Source: Cymbomonas tetramitiformis (lineage: Eukaryota > Chlorophyta > Pyramimonadophyceae > Pyramimonadales > Pyramimonadaceae). Taken from it: 64,000 nucleotides of DNA. The notes under the pieces are model-generated. The model searched no databases, was not told where the DNA came from, and saw only the letters and a program-made list of their open reading frames with translations. Position numbers and translations under genes: made by a program. Location: assembly GCA_001247695.2 (NCBI GenBank), contig LGRX02014718.1, positions 43,019 through 107,018 of the forward strand, written 5' to 3'. Below, one piece after another: positions 10,845 to 21,351 of the stretch (position 1 is its first letter; each line of letters starts with the position of its first letter).

Positions 10845-12155
10845 TTTCAAGCACCTTATGCTAACATGAGTTCTAATATAATCTAGCATGCACTGCAATG
10901 TGTTGTGGAATGTTCAGCACATTGCAAAATGATGCTAATGTTCCAGTTGCTAACGTGATCAAACTGGTATATATACTACAGCTGATATCATGATCAAGCT
11001 GCTTTGTGATGCATGCACAACTTACAATATTGCAGTCACTAAGTATAGAATGTATACATGGTGCTGCATGTACTCATGTGCTGCATGTTGGTGTGTGCTG
11101 CATATACTCATGTGCTGCATGTTGATGTATAATGCAATTATTGCAAGCTCTGTATACACATCTCTTGCATACTATATTGAAAATAAGCATACAAATGCTG
11201 ACGGTTTGAAATATTTCTGCAGTCATCAATATATGGTGTGAAATGCTGCAGTATAGTAATCATGTGTCCATCATGCGTCCATCCAAAATATCCCTGCGAG
11301 TATACAATTATTCTGCAGAGGATATTGACGCACGTAACATGGCATATGTACGGATGGCGGACACTGTAGACATGTGCATGTCTCGCTGCATGTAGTTACA
11401 TCAGGAATCATGCGCCTTAAAATCGTGCGTTTATTGCATCCGATGAAATCACGACAGGTGCACATCGCGCTGACGAGCTAAAAATCATCGTACGAGCGGA
11501 TTATTGTATACGGTTCAAGCAGATAATTTGCGAAAATCGATGTTGCCAATTATTTCACAAAGTATCTCATTGTCGCCGGTATTTTGTCGCATAAATGAAT
11601 GCGATCGCGCTGTTTAACGAAATTTCGTACGTTCATTCGCAGTTGATGTGAATCATACGTACTGATGGTCATTTTTCGTTAGCGCATCTGCATCTCGCAT
11701 ACCGTGACAATCCTGCGAGTTTTGACATCATATGTATACGATCCGTACACTGTGCGCACACCTTGTCGCTTATAGTATTAAGACGATTTCTCTGCGAATG
11801 CTGTCAGCTGCGAATATGTTCGCGATGATAAATCCTCGCGCAATCCGTATGCTGTCGATATTCGAGCGTATTTTATTAGTCGGTTGGCAGATATTCAGTA
11901 TAACTGCGAGCGCTGTTGCTTGTATGCGCGAACCTGCAACCTGCGAACAATACAATATATACGATATCTAACGCTGCACTCACTTGAGTTCTCGTTCTCG
12001 TGCCTGGACGAGTTTAGAATACCATCTATTAGGGCTGATAAGCGAGCCCTCAGTATATCATATAAAATAATAGTAAACGCTGTGTTATAGGACGGTAACA
12101 CACGCGTAAGATAATAGCGGGGATGAGTGCAGACTTCTGTGGGAAGATTCTGCCT
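10845..12155. other. Non-coding stretch, no gene recognised
   Basis: Only short open frames on both strands with no family resemblance. A small tandem motif, TGCTGCATGT with ACTCATG, repeats near 11060-11130. From about 11270 to 12100 the sequence is richer in CG dinucleotides (TGCGAG, CGCGAT) than the AT-rich DNA to its left. Confidence 0.4.
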
Positions 12156-12410
12156 CTAGCACAACGCTAGCTCATCTAAATACCAAATGTCTCCCATCGC
12201 ATAGATGGTACCGCCATTGGGTTGTGAACCCGAGACATTGGTTGAACGACCAGTATCGTCAGAACGAATAATACGTTCGCCCCATAATACTGCGCATGCT
12301 TGTTCCGCACATGCTTGAAGCGAAGATGATTTCTTGTTTGTTGCTTCAAGATCGTATCTTGCTTTGCCATCTTCGAGTTCGACATACGAACTCTCGATGA
12401 CAGGTGTCAT
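12156..12410 (-). CDS. Small hypothetical protein
   Basis: An 84-residue open frame with balanced, protein-like composition (SSYVELEDGKARYDLEA, ACAVLWGERIIRSDD, GGTIYAMGDIWYLDE). No family is recognised and no neighbour explains it. It could be a fragment of a larger gene, since no obvious start context or upstream exon was found. Confidence 0.3.
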   Translation of the reverse strand: MTPVIESSYVELEDGKARYDLEATNKKSSSLQACAEQACAVLWGERIIRSDDTGRSTNVSGSQPNGGTIYAMGDIWYLDELALC

Positions 12411-12420
12411 TCAAGTCTTT

Positions 12421-12670
12421 CCTTGAATACTGACAGATGATGTGACTTATCATCTGACGACATGTACAGTCATAGTCGACCGTACTGACGACTGTCTGTC
12501 ATTATAATATATGACATGACTCGCGACATGACATGACATTGTATGACATGTCTGACAGGTATGACACGTATGACATGTACGACACATATGTCATCGGTCA
12601 TGACCCTGACAGATCTGATACCTCTGATACCTCTGATTCGTCTGATCGTCGTGGGAGGCACGGGAACATA
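12421..12670. repeat. TGACATG-rich degenerate repeat
   Basis: Repeated TGACA/ATGTC units (for example TATGACACGTATGACATGTA) pass into CTGATACCTCTGATACCTCT. Overlapping open frames are artefacts of the short period. Confidence 0.6.
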
Positions 12671-12770
12671 TGGGTGCATGAAGGGACTATTTTGGGGACA
12701 TTTTGGACAATTTTTACCCATATTAAAACGTCACATCTGATATTTTACATCGGCGCACTCTAAGAATCCG

Positions 12771-12903
12771 ATTCATCGATGAAATATCGGCGGTTATCGA
12801 TAAATTATCGACGAGTATCGATAAAAATCGCATAATGTCGATATTTATCATGAAAACATGAAGGAATCGACACACATCGATAAATTATCGACCATTGTGG
12901 GTT
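12771..12903. repeat. ATCGAT-rich array left of the hAT element
   Basis: Dense TATCGATAAA, ATTATCGAC and CATCGAT motifs lie immediately outside the left target duplication. The same motif family occurs inside the hAT ends and beyond its right end, up to about 21600. Confidence 0.6.
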
Positions 12904-12930
12904 GTAAGGACCAAGGCTCGGTATCGATTA
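12904..12930 (+). repeat. hAT left target duplication and terminal inverted repeat
   Basis: GTAAGGAC at 12904-12911, then the terminal repeat from 12912. Confidence 0.9.
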
Positions 12931-13703
12931 CACCGATAGTTAGATCTATCGGTGTATCGGCCGAAAATCGGTCACTATCATCATCGATCGATCAGCTCAC
13001 ACGCATAATCGGTATCGATCGATTACGCTACATAGAAAAATCTAGCAATTAGTATTCATCGATATTTCGGGTCGTATCATCCCTATCGATCGGTTAGATG
13101 AATTCAAAATATCGGTATCGTTCGATGAATTATGACCAGGTATCGGTTTCTCATCGATAATTTCGGTGGGACCGATCGATTGCTTCGCGCCGAAAAATGC
13201 ATGAACGTCCTGTGACTTTCCCATTTCACGACCTTTCGATGTTTCGGATATCAACCGATTAATATTCTACATTGCGATTGGTCGATGATGGCCTAAAATT
13301 CAGAAACTGCATTTCAAGGGGAGTTCAAGGGACTTCAAGGGACCTTCAAGAGGTAATTTTTTCACAAAACATTCATAATTCAGATTGAACTCCAGCATCG
13401 ACTATAGTTTATAGTTGAGTTGCACGCCTGCGTGAGCCCCTCGCCTGACAGTGACACCTCCGCGCATCACCGGATAGAGAAATGGGCCGAAAACGAGGAG
13501 CAGGTCCGAGTGCCAAGCCGACGAAGAGAGGACGCAGTGTGAGTGGGCCAGTGAAGATTCTTGCTCAAGGAAAAGGGCTCATCAAGCGAACACAGAAAAG
13601 CCCGTTCGACAGCGCTGGCAATGCTGACTATGAGTACGTCGTTGATAAGATTGTTGATGAGCGCACGAGCTACGGCATACAACGATATCGAATTAGCGGG
13701 TTT

Positions 13704-13918
13704 TGCTAGATATACAGGGCCGATATATATCTATTTGTCGTTATACCCCAATATAGGGTTTCGATATCAGAACGGTCGGATTGATAAGATAAAAGAGATA
13801 AACATATACCTGACTTTAAGTTCAGGGATTAGGTTTCGGCCTACGAGTGACGGTCACCCAGACTACTCTAGGATGAGGCAGGTGACATATTTTGGGTGTC
13901 ACTGTGCCAAATCCAGCA
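13704..13918 (-). repeat. LTR of the GAG-only element (3' LTR by gene orientation)
   Basis: 215 bp with TG...CA ends. Differs from its partner by G/A at 13894 and T/C at 13902. Confidence 0.9.
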
Positions 13919-14185
13919 CACCACCTAGTGTGGGGACCAAACTAGGTAGCCGAAACAGGAAACAAATGCCTACCGAGAGGCAGAAAAGTCAGTGCTAGTG
14001 GGTCAGGAGGCACTGTGCTCATACTGGCCAGGCCCCCTCCCCCGAACAGGCAGTGCAGCAGCCGTGCCACTACTTTCTACTGCCGAATTCTGATACACTG
14101 AAAACCCGAAACAGAGCCCATCTTGGGGCAACCTGCACCTAGAGCATCTCAAACTGAAGGCAGGTTAATCTCAATCACGTTAGCA

Positions 14186-16531
14186 CTAGCCACTTCCACA
14201 GCGCCCGGGAGGGCCGGTACCACTGTCACAGCGCCCAGGAGAGCTGGTACCACTGTCCGTCGAATCATTCGTAGAGCAAATTGAGATAATCGAAGGAGCG
14301 CCGATGTCGCCGCAGGCAGTTACACCGGGTGCAATCGGCTCGGTCCTGTGCCGAATTGAGGAAGAAAGTTCATCCCCGTCCCCACCGTCCCAGGTGGGTG
14401 GCTCGTAGTTTGGCGATGGCGGAGCACCACCCGGCGAGGGCGGCGCAGTAATAATCGGAGCTGCCTCAGGTGGTTGCGGGGGGCCTGGGAGCCACGTCCA
14501 CCCGTACCCGTACGTAGTACGGTACCAGCCGTGGTACCAGCCCTCCGGCTGCCAGTAGAGACCCGGCGGGATGGCCGTGGGCGTCAGCTCACCAGCACCA
14601 CCGACCTCGTCGCCGATGCGCCCTGTCGCCGAAGATGTTGGCGCGGGGCAATCATTTGAAGGCGCGGCAGTTGCACAAATAACAAGCATTAGGCAGACTG
14701 CGAGAGACATGAGGGCAGAGTACCCAAAGCCCAACGGCGGTCTGCCGCAGCCAAGAGCCTGCCGCGGCGGCGGATCACCCTCGTCGTCATCCTCGGACTC
14801 TCCCTCAGTCACCGAAACTGAATCAACGGGTGCCACGGGCCCCATGCAATGCATCGCGAGAGGCGGGTTAGGGTCAGTGAGTTCAAGCCGCACCGCAAAC
14901 TTGTCCATGAAGGACGTGTCTGGCTCGTGGGCGTGCAGCGCGCTGACGGGGTACATGCCCTCGTCGGACACCACCGACTGCGGAGCGGCAGGCGGTGCCG
15001 GCGGTGGCGGCATGTCCAGAGCGTCGCCCGGGATCTTGTCGTGGACTTGGAAGGTGTTGACGTGCATGGCACCACCAACCGCGCAGACCCCGAGGCGGGT
15101 GTCAGCGGGTTGGCAGCACTCCAGATACTCGTCGATGGCGTGAGTCTCAACGGTGTCGTCCACACAGAAGGAGGCGGCAGAGAGATCCTCGAGCATCACG
15201 GGCTTGCCGCCCGCCAAGAAGCATAGCGCGTCGAAACGGTCGGTGTCGTTGTTGTCGATGGCGTGCTGGAAGGCAGCGGCGTAGAAGTCGCCCTCCACCT
15301 CCTGAACCGCGAAAGAATGCGCCCCAGCAGCTGTCTTCTCCGCACGCGGACCGCCGTGCGGGCAGTCGCGGTGCCAATGCCTAGCTTGTGCTGACGTACA
15401 CGTCGAGTGCTGGCAAAGCGGGATCGCCTGTCCAGTCCCACGATGAAACGCGACAAGCTTCGAATTCCCCTGCGAATAATTCCCCTCCGGGAGCGGAGAG
15501 GCTGCGAAGCGGTACTTCAACCCTGTGCGTGGGTTGTGAGGCTTCTCCGCGCGGGGAGTGAAGCCTTTCCCGTTGACCTTGCCGGAGAGAACGCGCACCT
15601 CCTTGCGTAACGCGAGGAGGATCTCCATCACGTCGGCGTCCGCGGAAGTGTGTCCGCCCGGCGGGTCGCCAAACCTCGCAGGCAACATGTGGCTGCCAAC
15701 CGCAGCCGACTTCGGCGAAGCCGTGCCAGCCCGCACGTGAGCCGCATGACACTCGCGGGCCCACTGCTGAACGGTCAACAGGGACACCGCCGCCCGCTGG
15801 TCGTGCAGCAGGAGCCTCGACACCACAGGCCTGTAGTAGTCGGCGTCCATGGCCTGAATGAACTGCCCTTTGACGTCGTCCTCGTCCAGGGTGTTCTTGC
15901 GCTTCGCGGCGGCGAGCGCGGCGTTGAAGTCCATGATCGAGTCGTTGGGGTCCATGCCGTAGCCCAGTTCAACTGCCAGCAAGTCCGACGTCCCCTGAAA
16001 GGGTGCGTCGGCATGAAGCAGTTTACGTGCAAACTCGAGCAGAACACGTTTCCCATCCGCGGGAAACGTCTGAGCAGAGCTCTCCAACCAGTCCGAAGCC
16101 GGACTGGAAGGATGCACGAGGAGCTCAAGGGTGGAGAAGAGGAGCTGATTGCTCTCCTCTCGCACCGTGATGCCGGCGTCGTCGAGTATAAAGAGGTCGC
16201 CCAGCTGCTCGTCCTCGGCCACGAAAGCCTCGCGAAGAGCAGCCACCATGCGGGTAAAGATGACGTGCACGTTCTTCTCGTTGCCATGGAAGCGCTCGTC
16301 CTTCAAGCCGAAGCACTTCTTGGCGACAAATTTGGCGGCCTTCTCGTCGTGCCTGGTGCGGATCAGAGTACGGACAGCCGCCACGAATGCCGCAGGTGGT
16401 CCAGACGCTGGAGGGACGGTCGCCGTCGGAGTCCCTGGAGTGGCCGCATGTCGGGCAGCAGCTTGGTCGAAAATAGTCGCTAGGTTCCTCCTCCGCAGAG
16501 GAGCACTCGAAGTAGATCTGGTGGCAACCAT
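14186..16531 (-). CDS. GAG-like capsid protein of the LTR element
   Basis: The open frame runs 16786-14186 (866 codons). The start at 16531 (MVATRSTSSAPLRRRNL) is preferred because the 85 upstream residues are hydrophobic and proline-rich and look like leader DNA. The N-terminal half is helical and capsid-like (RFHGNEKNVHVIFTRMV, DYYRPVVSRLLLHDQ). A Cys/His cluster (CQHSTCTSAQARHWHRDC), resembling a degenerate zinc knuckle, lies near its middle. The C-terminal half is Pro/Glu-rich with one strong hydrophobic segment (ALMSLAVCLMLVICATA), unusual for GAG. The GC content is far above that of the flanking hAT DNA, and the long frames on the other strand are shadows of it. There is no protease or polymerase. 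Confidence 0.7.
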   Translation of the reverse strand: MVATRSTSSAPLRRRNLATIFDQAAARHAATPGTPTATVPPASGPPAAFVAAVRTLIRTRHDEKAAKFVAKKCFGLKDERFHGNEKNVHVIFTRMVAALREAFVAEDEQLGDLFILDDAGITVREESNQLLFSTLELLVHPSSPASDWLESSAQTFPADGKRVLLEFARKLLHADAPFQGTSDLLAVELGYGMDPNDSIMDFNAALAAAKRKNTLDEDDVKGQFIQAMDADYYRPVVSRLLLHDQRAAVSLLTVQQWARECHAAHVRAGTASPKSAAVGSHMLPARFGDPPGGHTSADADVMEILLALRKEVRVLSGKVNGKGFTPRAEKPHNPRTGLKYRFAASPLPEGNYSQGNSKLVAFHRGTGQAIPLCQHSTCTSAQARHWHRDCPHGGPRAEKTAAGAHSFAVQEVEGDFYAAAFQHAIDNNDTDRFDALCFLAGGKPVMLEDLSAASFCVDDTVETHAIDEYLECCQPADTRLGVCAVGGAMHVNTFQVHDKIPGDALDMPPPPAPPAAPQSVVSDEGMYPVSALHAHEPDTSFMDKFAVRLELTDPNPPLAMHCMGPVAPVDSVSVTEGESEDDDEGDPPPRQALGCGRPPLGFGYSALMSLAVCLMLVICATAAPSNDCPAPTSSATGRIGDEVGGAGELTPTAIPPGLYWQPEGWYHGWYRTTYGYGWTWLPGPPQPPEAAPIITAPPSPGGAPPSPNYEPPTWDGGDGDELSSSIRHRTEPIAPGVTACGDIGAPSIISICSTNDSTDSGTSSPGRCDSGTGPPGRCGSG

Positions 16532-16913
16532 GATGAAATGACAGTAGGGGTGGAGCAAGCGGGTGTGATCGGGAAGCGGTCGCGGCGGTGGCGGCCAAGA
16601 GGTGGTGGTCGTCGAGAGCGTAAACTCGCGGATAAGGACGAAGAACTCGATGAAGTCGTGTGGACTTAAAGGATTCCCGGGTACCGCAAACGGTGTGATA
16701 TCGACCAGAAGTACGGCAAAATCCAGCCAACGTAAAATCAACTCGGAAAACGCCCAAGTGCACCGTCCGCGAAGCCGCTCAATCAACCAAGCTGCCTAGG
16801 CCATACCACTGAACCGCGTGTGCCTCCCTAGCGACCGCTCACTCCATCCCAAGCGTCGGCGTTTAGCCACTCATAGTAGAAGCAGTGTAAAAGCGATGGT
16901 GCGAACCAAAACC

Positions 16914-17128
16914 TGCTAGATATACAGGGCCGATATATATCTATTTGTCGTTATACCCCAATATAGGGTTTCGATATCAGAACGGTCGGATTGATAAGAT
17001 AAAAGAGATAAACATATACCTGACTTTAAGTTCAGGGATTAGGTTTCGGCCTACGAGTGACGGTCACCCAGACTACTCTAGGATGAGGCAGGTGACATAT
17101 TTTAGGTGTCACCGTGCCAAATCCAGCA
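16914..17128 (-). repeat. LTR of the GAG-only element (5' LTR by gene orientation)
   Basis: 215 bp, partner of 13704-13918. The GGTTT duplication follows at 17129. Confidence 0.9.
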
Positions 17129-17639
17129 GGTTTGTTGATGGGATCCCTCTCGGTGACGAGCACGACACCTTTGAGCCCGTGGAGAATTTGCCCGGGTGTG
17201 AGGAGCTTATCTCCCAATTTCATGCAGCAAAATCCGTTCGCCTCGAGAAGGAAGAAGCCGCGCGGCAAGCCCCTCATTGGAGCTTTGGCGGAGTGCCTCG
17301 ATCCTTCTAAGCCGTTGATGATTGGGAACATGGAGATCACCGATCTCCCAGAGGCTGTGAAAACAGGTCGACAAGTAGTGTACGATGACCTTCAGCGACG
17401 GTACTTCGAAAACCTAATGGAGTGCAAGCTAGAAGACTGGGTTGTGGCCACCGTCCTCGATCCTCGTTACAAGAGCCTACTCTTCAAGGGTCTCGAAAAG
17501 TGGAACGATGGTGAGTTGCTGATCTTGTCGGTGCACGCCCCGGCTCGCACTCATTCAATGTCGTCGCCTGAGCACGCCCCGGCTCGCACTTGGATATTGC
17601 TTTTGCCTATGCACAGTTGCACACCCCGGCTCGCATCGC

Positions 17640-18065
17640 CCCAATAAACTTTGTCATAGCACCTGTCATAGCACTCGCGGCAGAAAGGTGCACCTGTCAT
17701 AGCACTCGCGGCAGGAAGGTGCACCAGTCATAGCACCTGGCATAGCACCTGGCATAGCACCTGGCATAGCACCTGTCATAGCACTCGCGGTAGGAAGGTG
17801 CACCTGTCATAGCACATGTGCTAGCACCTGTCATAGCACTCGCGGCAGAGAGGTGCACATGGCATAGCACCTATCATAGCACATGTCATAGCACTCGCGG
17901 CAGGAAGGTGCACCTGTCATAGCACTCGCGGCAGGAAGGTGCACCTGTCATAGCACCTGTCATAGCACTCGCGGCAGAAATGTGCACCTGTCATAGCACC
18001 TGCCATAACACTCGCGGCAGAGAGGTGCACCTGGCATAGCACCTGTCATAGCATCTCACGCAATC
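17640..18065. repeat. Minisatellite filling the hAT transposase intron
   Basis: Units of about 31 bp (CACCTGTCATAGCACTCGCG plus GCAGGAAGGTG) alternate with 12-bp CACCTGGCATAG units. The array lies entirely inside the 17511-18081 intron. Confidence 0.9.
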
Positions 18066-19077
18066 TGTGTGTTGTATGTAGGGACACTCACAAAACAAAA
18101 AGGTTGGGAGTGGACACGCGCGGCATGGGAAAAGGATTGGCGCCCCAAAACGGCGGAAGTCACCGACGAGCCTGCAGCACAACGCGCACGGCTCACAGTC
18201 AATTCCAACGGATTTGATCTGTTGAACGGAAACGAGGAAGAAGAGTTTGGTGAGGTAGTGGTGCCTTGTGCCGATGGTGATGAACTAGCCCGCTATTTGG
18301 CCATGCCTGATGCGCCGCGTTCCTCTGTCCTATTGGAGTGGTGGGTCGGGCGTAAGGCGACACTGCCACACTTGTTCAAAATGAGTAGGCAGTTCCATGC
18401 ACCACCAGCTAGCTCTGCAGGTGTGGAGCGTTTGTTTAGTGGTGTAGGGCGCATGCATGGTGCCTTGCAGAAGAGCACCAATGAATGCACGCTTGAGCAT
18501 ATCATGATGGCGAGTGTAAACACCCACGAGTAGATGATATTAGCCTTGCAGTAGAGCACCAGTATGCACACTTGAGCAATGAGCATATCATGATGGCCAG
18601 TGTAAACACCCAGTAGATAGTATTAATATTTGATATGATGGCCAATCAATAGGCAGTAGTGAATGCATGCATTGAGCATCTGCATACCCTATTATCGGTT
18701 AGACTTGATTATCATGGATTATCGGTACAATATGTGTAATTATCGGTATCGGTCGAAGTATGAATGGTGCACTATTTGTATCTATTCGATAGTTAGAAAA
18801 GTTTATTCTTAAGTATTAGGATCAATCGATGCAACCTTTGAAACTACCACGATCGATCGATGCATACACCTTTCCTTTAAGGAAAGCAGAATTTCGTGGA
18901 GCCGGCCCTAGCTTTTTTCGTATTTTTAAAGGCCCCCACACTTACGTCGATACCTCTTACCGAAATCACTAACGAAAAGGAAACGCGATTCGAGCGTCAG
19001 CCAGCCTCTTCTCTTAAATCCATTTCTTTTTAGGGATTGGAAAGCGCAGTCAGCCAGCGCATTCTCTTAAATTCGGC

Positions 19078-19365
19078 ATGGATCCGAGCAGTCGCCAGGA
19101 ACTGCGAGACTTACATGCTGACTTGCAAAGTGGGATGATTAGTCAGGAAGACTACGACGACTTGAAGTCGATAGTCATAACGCGTATCAAGGCCAAAGCG
19201 CCACTCAATGAGAGTCCCAGCGGTGAGACCGAGAAAGCATCAATGCAGAGTGACACGGTTGAGCTTAATGCTGGAAACAGCAGCTCAGGCAGTGGGGACC
19301 CGCTGCCGACGGTGAAACAACGGATCACTAAACTCGGATATAAGAACGATATATACCCGAGATGA
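19078..19365 (+). CDS. Small hypothetical protein or first exon
   Basis: A 95-residue frame starting MDPSSRQELRDLHADLQS with a helical, charged N-terminus followed by a polar Ser/Gly stretch. The initiation is natural, but no known domain is seen. It may be the N-terminus of a transposase whose remainder is lost. Confidence 0.35.
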   Translation: MDPSSRQELRDLHADLQSGMISQEDYDDLKSIVITRIKAKAPLNESPSGETEKASMQSDTVELNAGNSSSGSGDPLPTVKQRITKLGYKNDIYPR

Positions 19366-19379
19366 GTGACACAGGCTGA

Positions 19380-19893
19380 CCACCGAAGATGACATACAGG
19401 AATGACACTAGACTGTACGAACTAGTCGTAGTGTCAATTCCAGCACACCACCTCATCTGAGGTGGACCAGCTAGTGACACTCACCACCCTAGCTACTAGA
19501 GTTTACAGATAAATGTCAAGATGTTAAACTCCAGGAAGCTAGTCAAAGTCACAGGTGGCAAGATGAATGTACAGGCTAGCAAAATAATACTGCTAAGCCT
19601 CGGAGATTGCTAGGACCAATTCCTGTCTGCTAAAATTAATGCTCTGCCAGCTAGTGGTGGGTGCTCCCACAAATCTCGCCTGTCTGCATGTGATGGAGAA
19701 TGCTAAAAGAATTCCGCCTGTCGGTTTAGCTTTGATATATCTGCGAACTGTAAGGTCTCTTGCCATAAAAAATGTTCGTCTCAATCGGTAAAGCTGCCCG
19801 CTAGTGGTGAGAATTTCAACAACATCCTCTGACCAAAACTACAACAAGTGGTGGAGAAATGCCAAAAGGAACACCGCCTGTCTGTTTAAAGAA
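19380..19893. other. Repeat-like stretch with LTR-junction similarity
   Basis: TCCAGCACACCACCT near 19440 is the same string that spans the LTR-internal junction of the GAG-only element at 13911-13925, and a GGACCA string follows shortly after it at both places. A hairpin CCACCTCATCTGAGGTGG follows. Two related segments near 19634-19730 and 19791-19890 share CTAGTGGTG, GTGGAGAA and CCGCCTGTC. No second LTR was found. Confidence 0.35.
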
Positions 19894-20811
19894 CTAATAG
19901 TAGTCATCATCAGAATCGTAACTAGCATCATCCTCACAATAAGAATCTTCATCATAAAATTCTGCACCACCAGTTCCAACGGAATCGTGGGCTCCTGCCT
20001 CCCAGGCAGCCCATTCTTCTGCGGTGTAGATGTCCTCGTCATGCTCGTACTCAACGGCAGGTTCATTCTCAAAAGAAACTCTGCCAACTGAAAAGCCATT
20101 TTGCGGTAAAAACTCTTCCCCAAGTGGGGCCTCGAAACCTCCGCCATAAGAATCCTGCTGAAAACCTGTGTCCAGCTCGGAATCCCGTTCCAATCGATCG
20201 GACGAAAAATGCGGAGCGGCCAAGTGGCCATCTTGCTCCTCTGCCTCCTCACAACTGTCGCTGGAATCATCGAAATACCCAAGTGGGTACTCCGATTCAT
20301 CCTCATCCTCACTAGGCAAATACTCCTCATAACTGTGAACAACCCCAGAGCCCATATAGGGAGGTACAATGGGAGGCGCATGGACATAGTGAACTTCGGT
20401 TACCACAGGAGGGGCCTGTGGCACCATCTCGCTTGCCCTAGTGGCACTAGGCAAGGGTCTAGTGGTGGAAATCTGAGTTGAAACTGATTTTGACGCCAAA
20501 ATCGCCGGCGCATCGCCCACTCCTACTTCGCAAAACTCTCCGCTCGAAATACCAGAACCAACGGTCTCGGCCGAGACACCACCAACTTGTGGCTCACCAG
20601 CCACCAAGATGTTCAAAACCATCGGAAAATTCTCGGTCGAAACTGCCGAAATCTGAGCCGCCTCACGGAAATGCGAAATAGCCAAATGCATGGAAGAGCA
20701 TAAAGAGGTGAGCTGTGATCTCTTGAGAGTTGAGACCCTCGCAAAACCAGTGTCGATAGATCCCAAAAGAGCTAGGAGCTCTTCACTCTCCAAAATCTGC
20801 GATGAAGTCAT
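19894..20811 (-). CDS. Acidic hypothetical protein, possibly GAG-like
   Basis: The frame is open from 20892. The start at 20811 (MTSSQILESEELLALLGSID) is preferred over the upstream hydrophobic leader. The protein has a helical N-terminal ~80 residues, a Pro/Val-rich middle (PPIVPPYMGSGVVHSYEEY) and a very acidic, Tyr-rich C-terminus (YDEDSYCEDDASYDSDDDYY). It has the same strand and similar flanking sequence as the GAG-only element 3 kb away, so it may be the gene of a related, more decayed non-autonomous element. No catalytic domain is seen. Confidence 0.4.
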   Translation of the reverse strand: MTSSQILESEELLALLGSIDTGFARVSTLKRSQLTSLCSSMHLAISHFREAAQISAVSTENFPMVLNILVAGEPQVGGVSAETVGSGISSGEFCEVGVGDAPAILASKSVSTQISTTRPLPSATRASEMVPQAPPVVTEVHYVHAPPIVPPYMGSGVVHSYEEYLPSEDEDESEYPLGYFDDSSDSCEEAEEQDGHLAAPHFSSDRLERDSELDTGFQQDSYGGGFEAPLGEEFLPQNGFSVGRVSFENEPAVEYEHDEDIYTAEEWAAWEAGAHDSVGTGGAEFYDEDSYCEDDASYDSDDDYY

Positions 20812-21289
20812 AATCGAATAAAGAAACGAATACAAATCCAAATAGAGATCGCAAATGAAAATAGCTGAAGAGTACCACTCCGTCGAAATCACCCAAAGCC
20901 GTAAGCAGCCGCCTCCAAAAAATACGTAGAATCTGCTCCGAAGCGTCCCACAAGGCGTGGAGACGCTTAACCGAAAGATAGGGCGGAAATAAAATAAAAT
21001 TCTACGCTAAAATTCAGTTCACGCGAACGTGAGAGGGAAATGGAATTTCCTGATGTTCAGCTAGCCTTCGTTTCCTTAATATGACATTCCGATTTCCGTT
21101 AACGAAATGATTCGGCAGCCTTCATTTCCTTATTTGGGTACATTTTCTTAATGTTTTTTTCCAGCCCAGCTTTTTTCGCATTTTTCCGCCCCCCCGAAAA
21201 TCTGGCTGTTTCCTTAACCCAGCATTTCCTTAAATGTGAGGTATTACTGTAGTTGACCTCTATCATAGTCATACGATATAAAATTGCAT

Positions 21290-21351
21290 GGTATCCCTAT
21301 CGATCGATTCCAAAAAATCGAACTATCAGTTGCTATCGATTTTTCAAAAAT
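21290..21351. repeat. hAT right subterminal TCGAT/ATCGAT motifs
   Basis: CCTATCGATCGATTCC and TTGCTATCGATTTTTC mirror motifs at the left end. Confidence 0.5.

Larger units (their letters stand above)
13704..17128 (-). mobile_element. GAG-only LTR retrotransposon (TR-GAG type)
   Basis: Two 215-bp direct repeats (13704-13918 and 16914-17128) begin TGCTAGATAT and end ATCCAGCA, and differ at two positions. GGTTT at 13699-13703 and 17129-17133 is the target duplication. The interior has one long minus-strand GAG-like gene and no protease, integrase or reverse transcriptase, so the element must be mobilised in trans. It is inserted in the chromodomain exon of the hAT transposase. The near-identical LTRs imply a recent insertion. 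I set the orientation by the gene. Neither LTR-internal junction shows the initiator-Met primer site seen in the other LTR elements here. Confidence 0.9.
13482..18533 (+). pseudogene. Chromodomain-hAT transposase, interrupted
   Basis: The start codon at 13482 opens a basic region (MGRKRGAGPSAKPTKRGRSV). A chromodomain follows: NADYEYVVDKIVDER at 13614-13658 and RYRIS, then, after the 3.4-kb LTR insertion, DEHDTFEPVENLPGCEELI from about 17152. Removing the LTR element and one copy of GGTTT restores this frame. The frame then shifts near 17260-17310. From 17310 typical hAT sequence appears, including WVVATVLDPRYKSLLF. A GTGAGT donor at 17511 and TTGTATGTAG acceptor ending 18081 remove an intron in frame. 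The last exon holds the hAT dimerisation domain (LLEWWVGRKATLPHL, PPASSAGVERLFSGVGR), ending at 18533. Several hundred residues normally between the N-terminal part and LDPRYK are missing, so an internal deletion is likely. Confidence 0.85.
18867..21249. mobile_element. Possible pogo/mariner-like insertion within the hAT element
   Basis: The complement of the right end reads CAGTAATACCTCACATTTAA, resembling Tigger/pogo ends (CAG...ACCTC). The left end, CACCTTTCCTTTAAGGAAAG, aligns with it if six bases are missing. TA flanks both sides (18865-18866 and 21250-21251), as in Tc1/mariner insertions. The segment is bounded by TCGAT-rich hAT subterminal DNA on both sides. No transposase catalytic domain was recognised, so this rests on the ends alone. 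Confidence 0.4.

Noticed and set aside
15650..16483. 277-codon plus-strand frame
   Set aside because: Antisense shadow of the GAG-like gene, whose minus-strand frame is three times longer and has protein-like composition.
19370..20960. Complete second LTR retrotransposon
   Set aside because: Only a junction-like string and a gene were found; no pair of direct repeats or target duplication could be identified.
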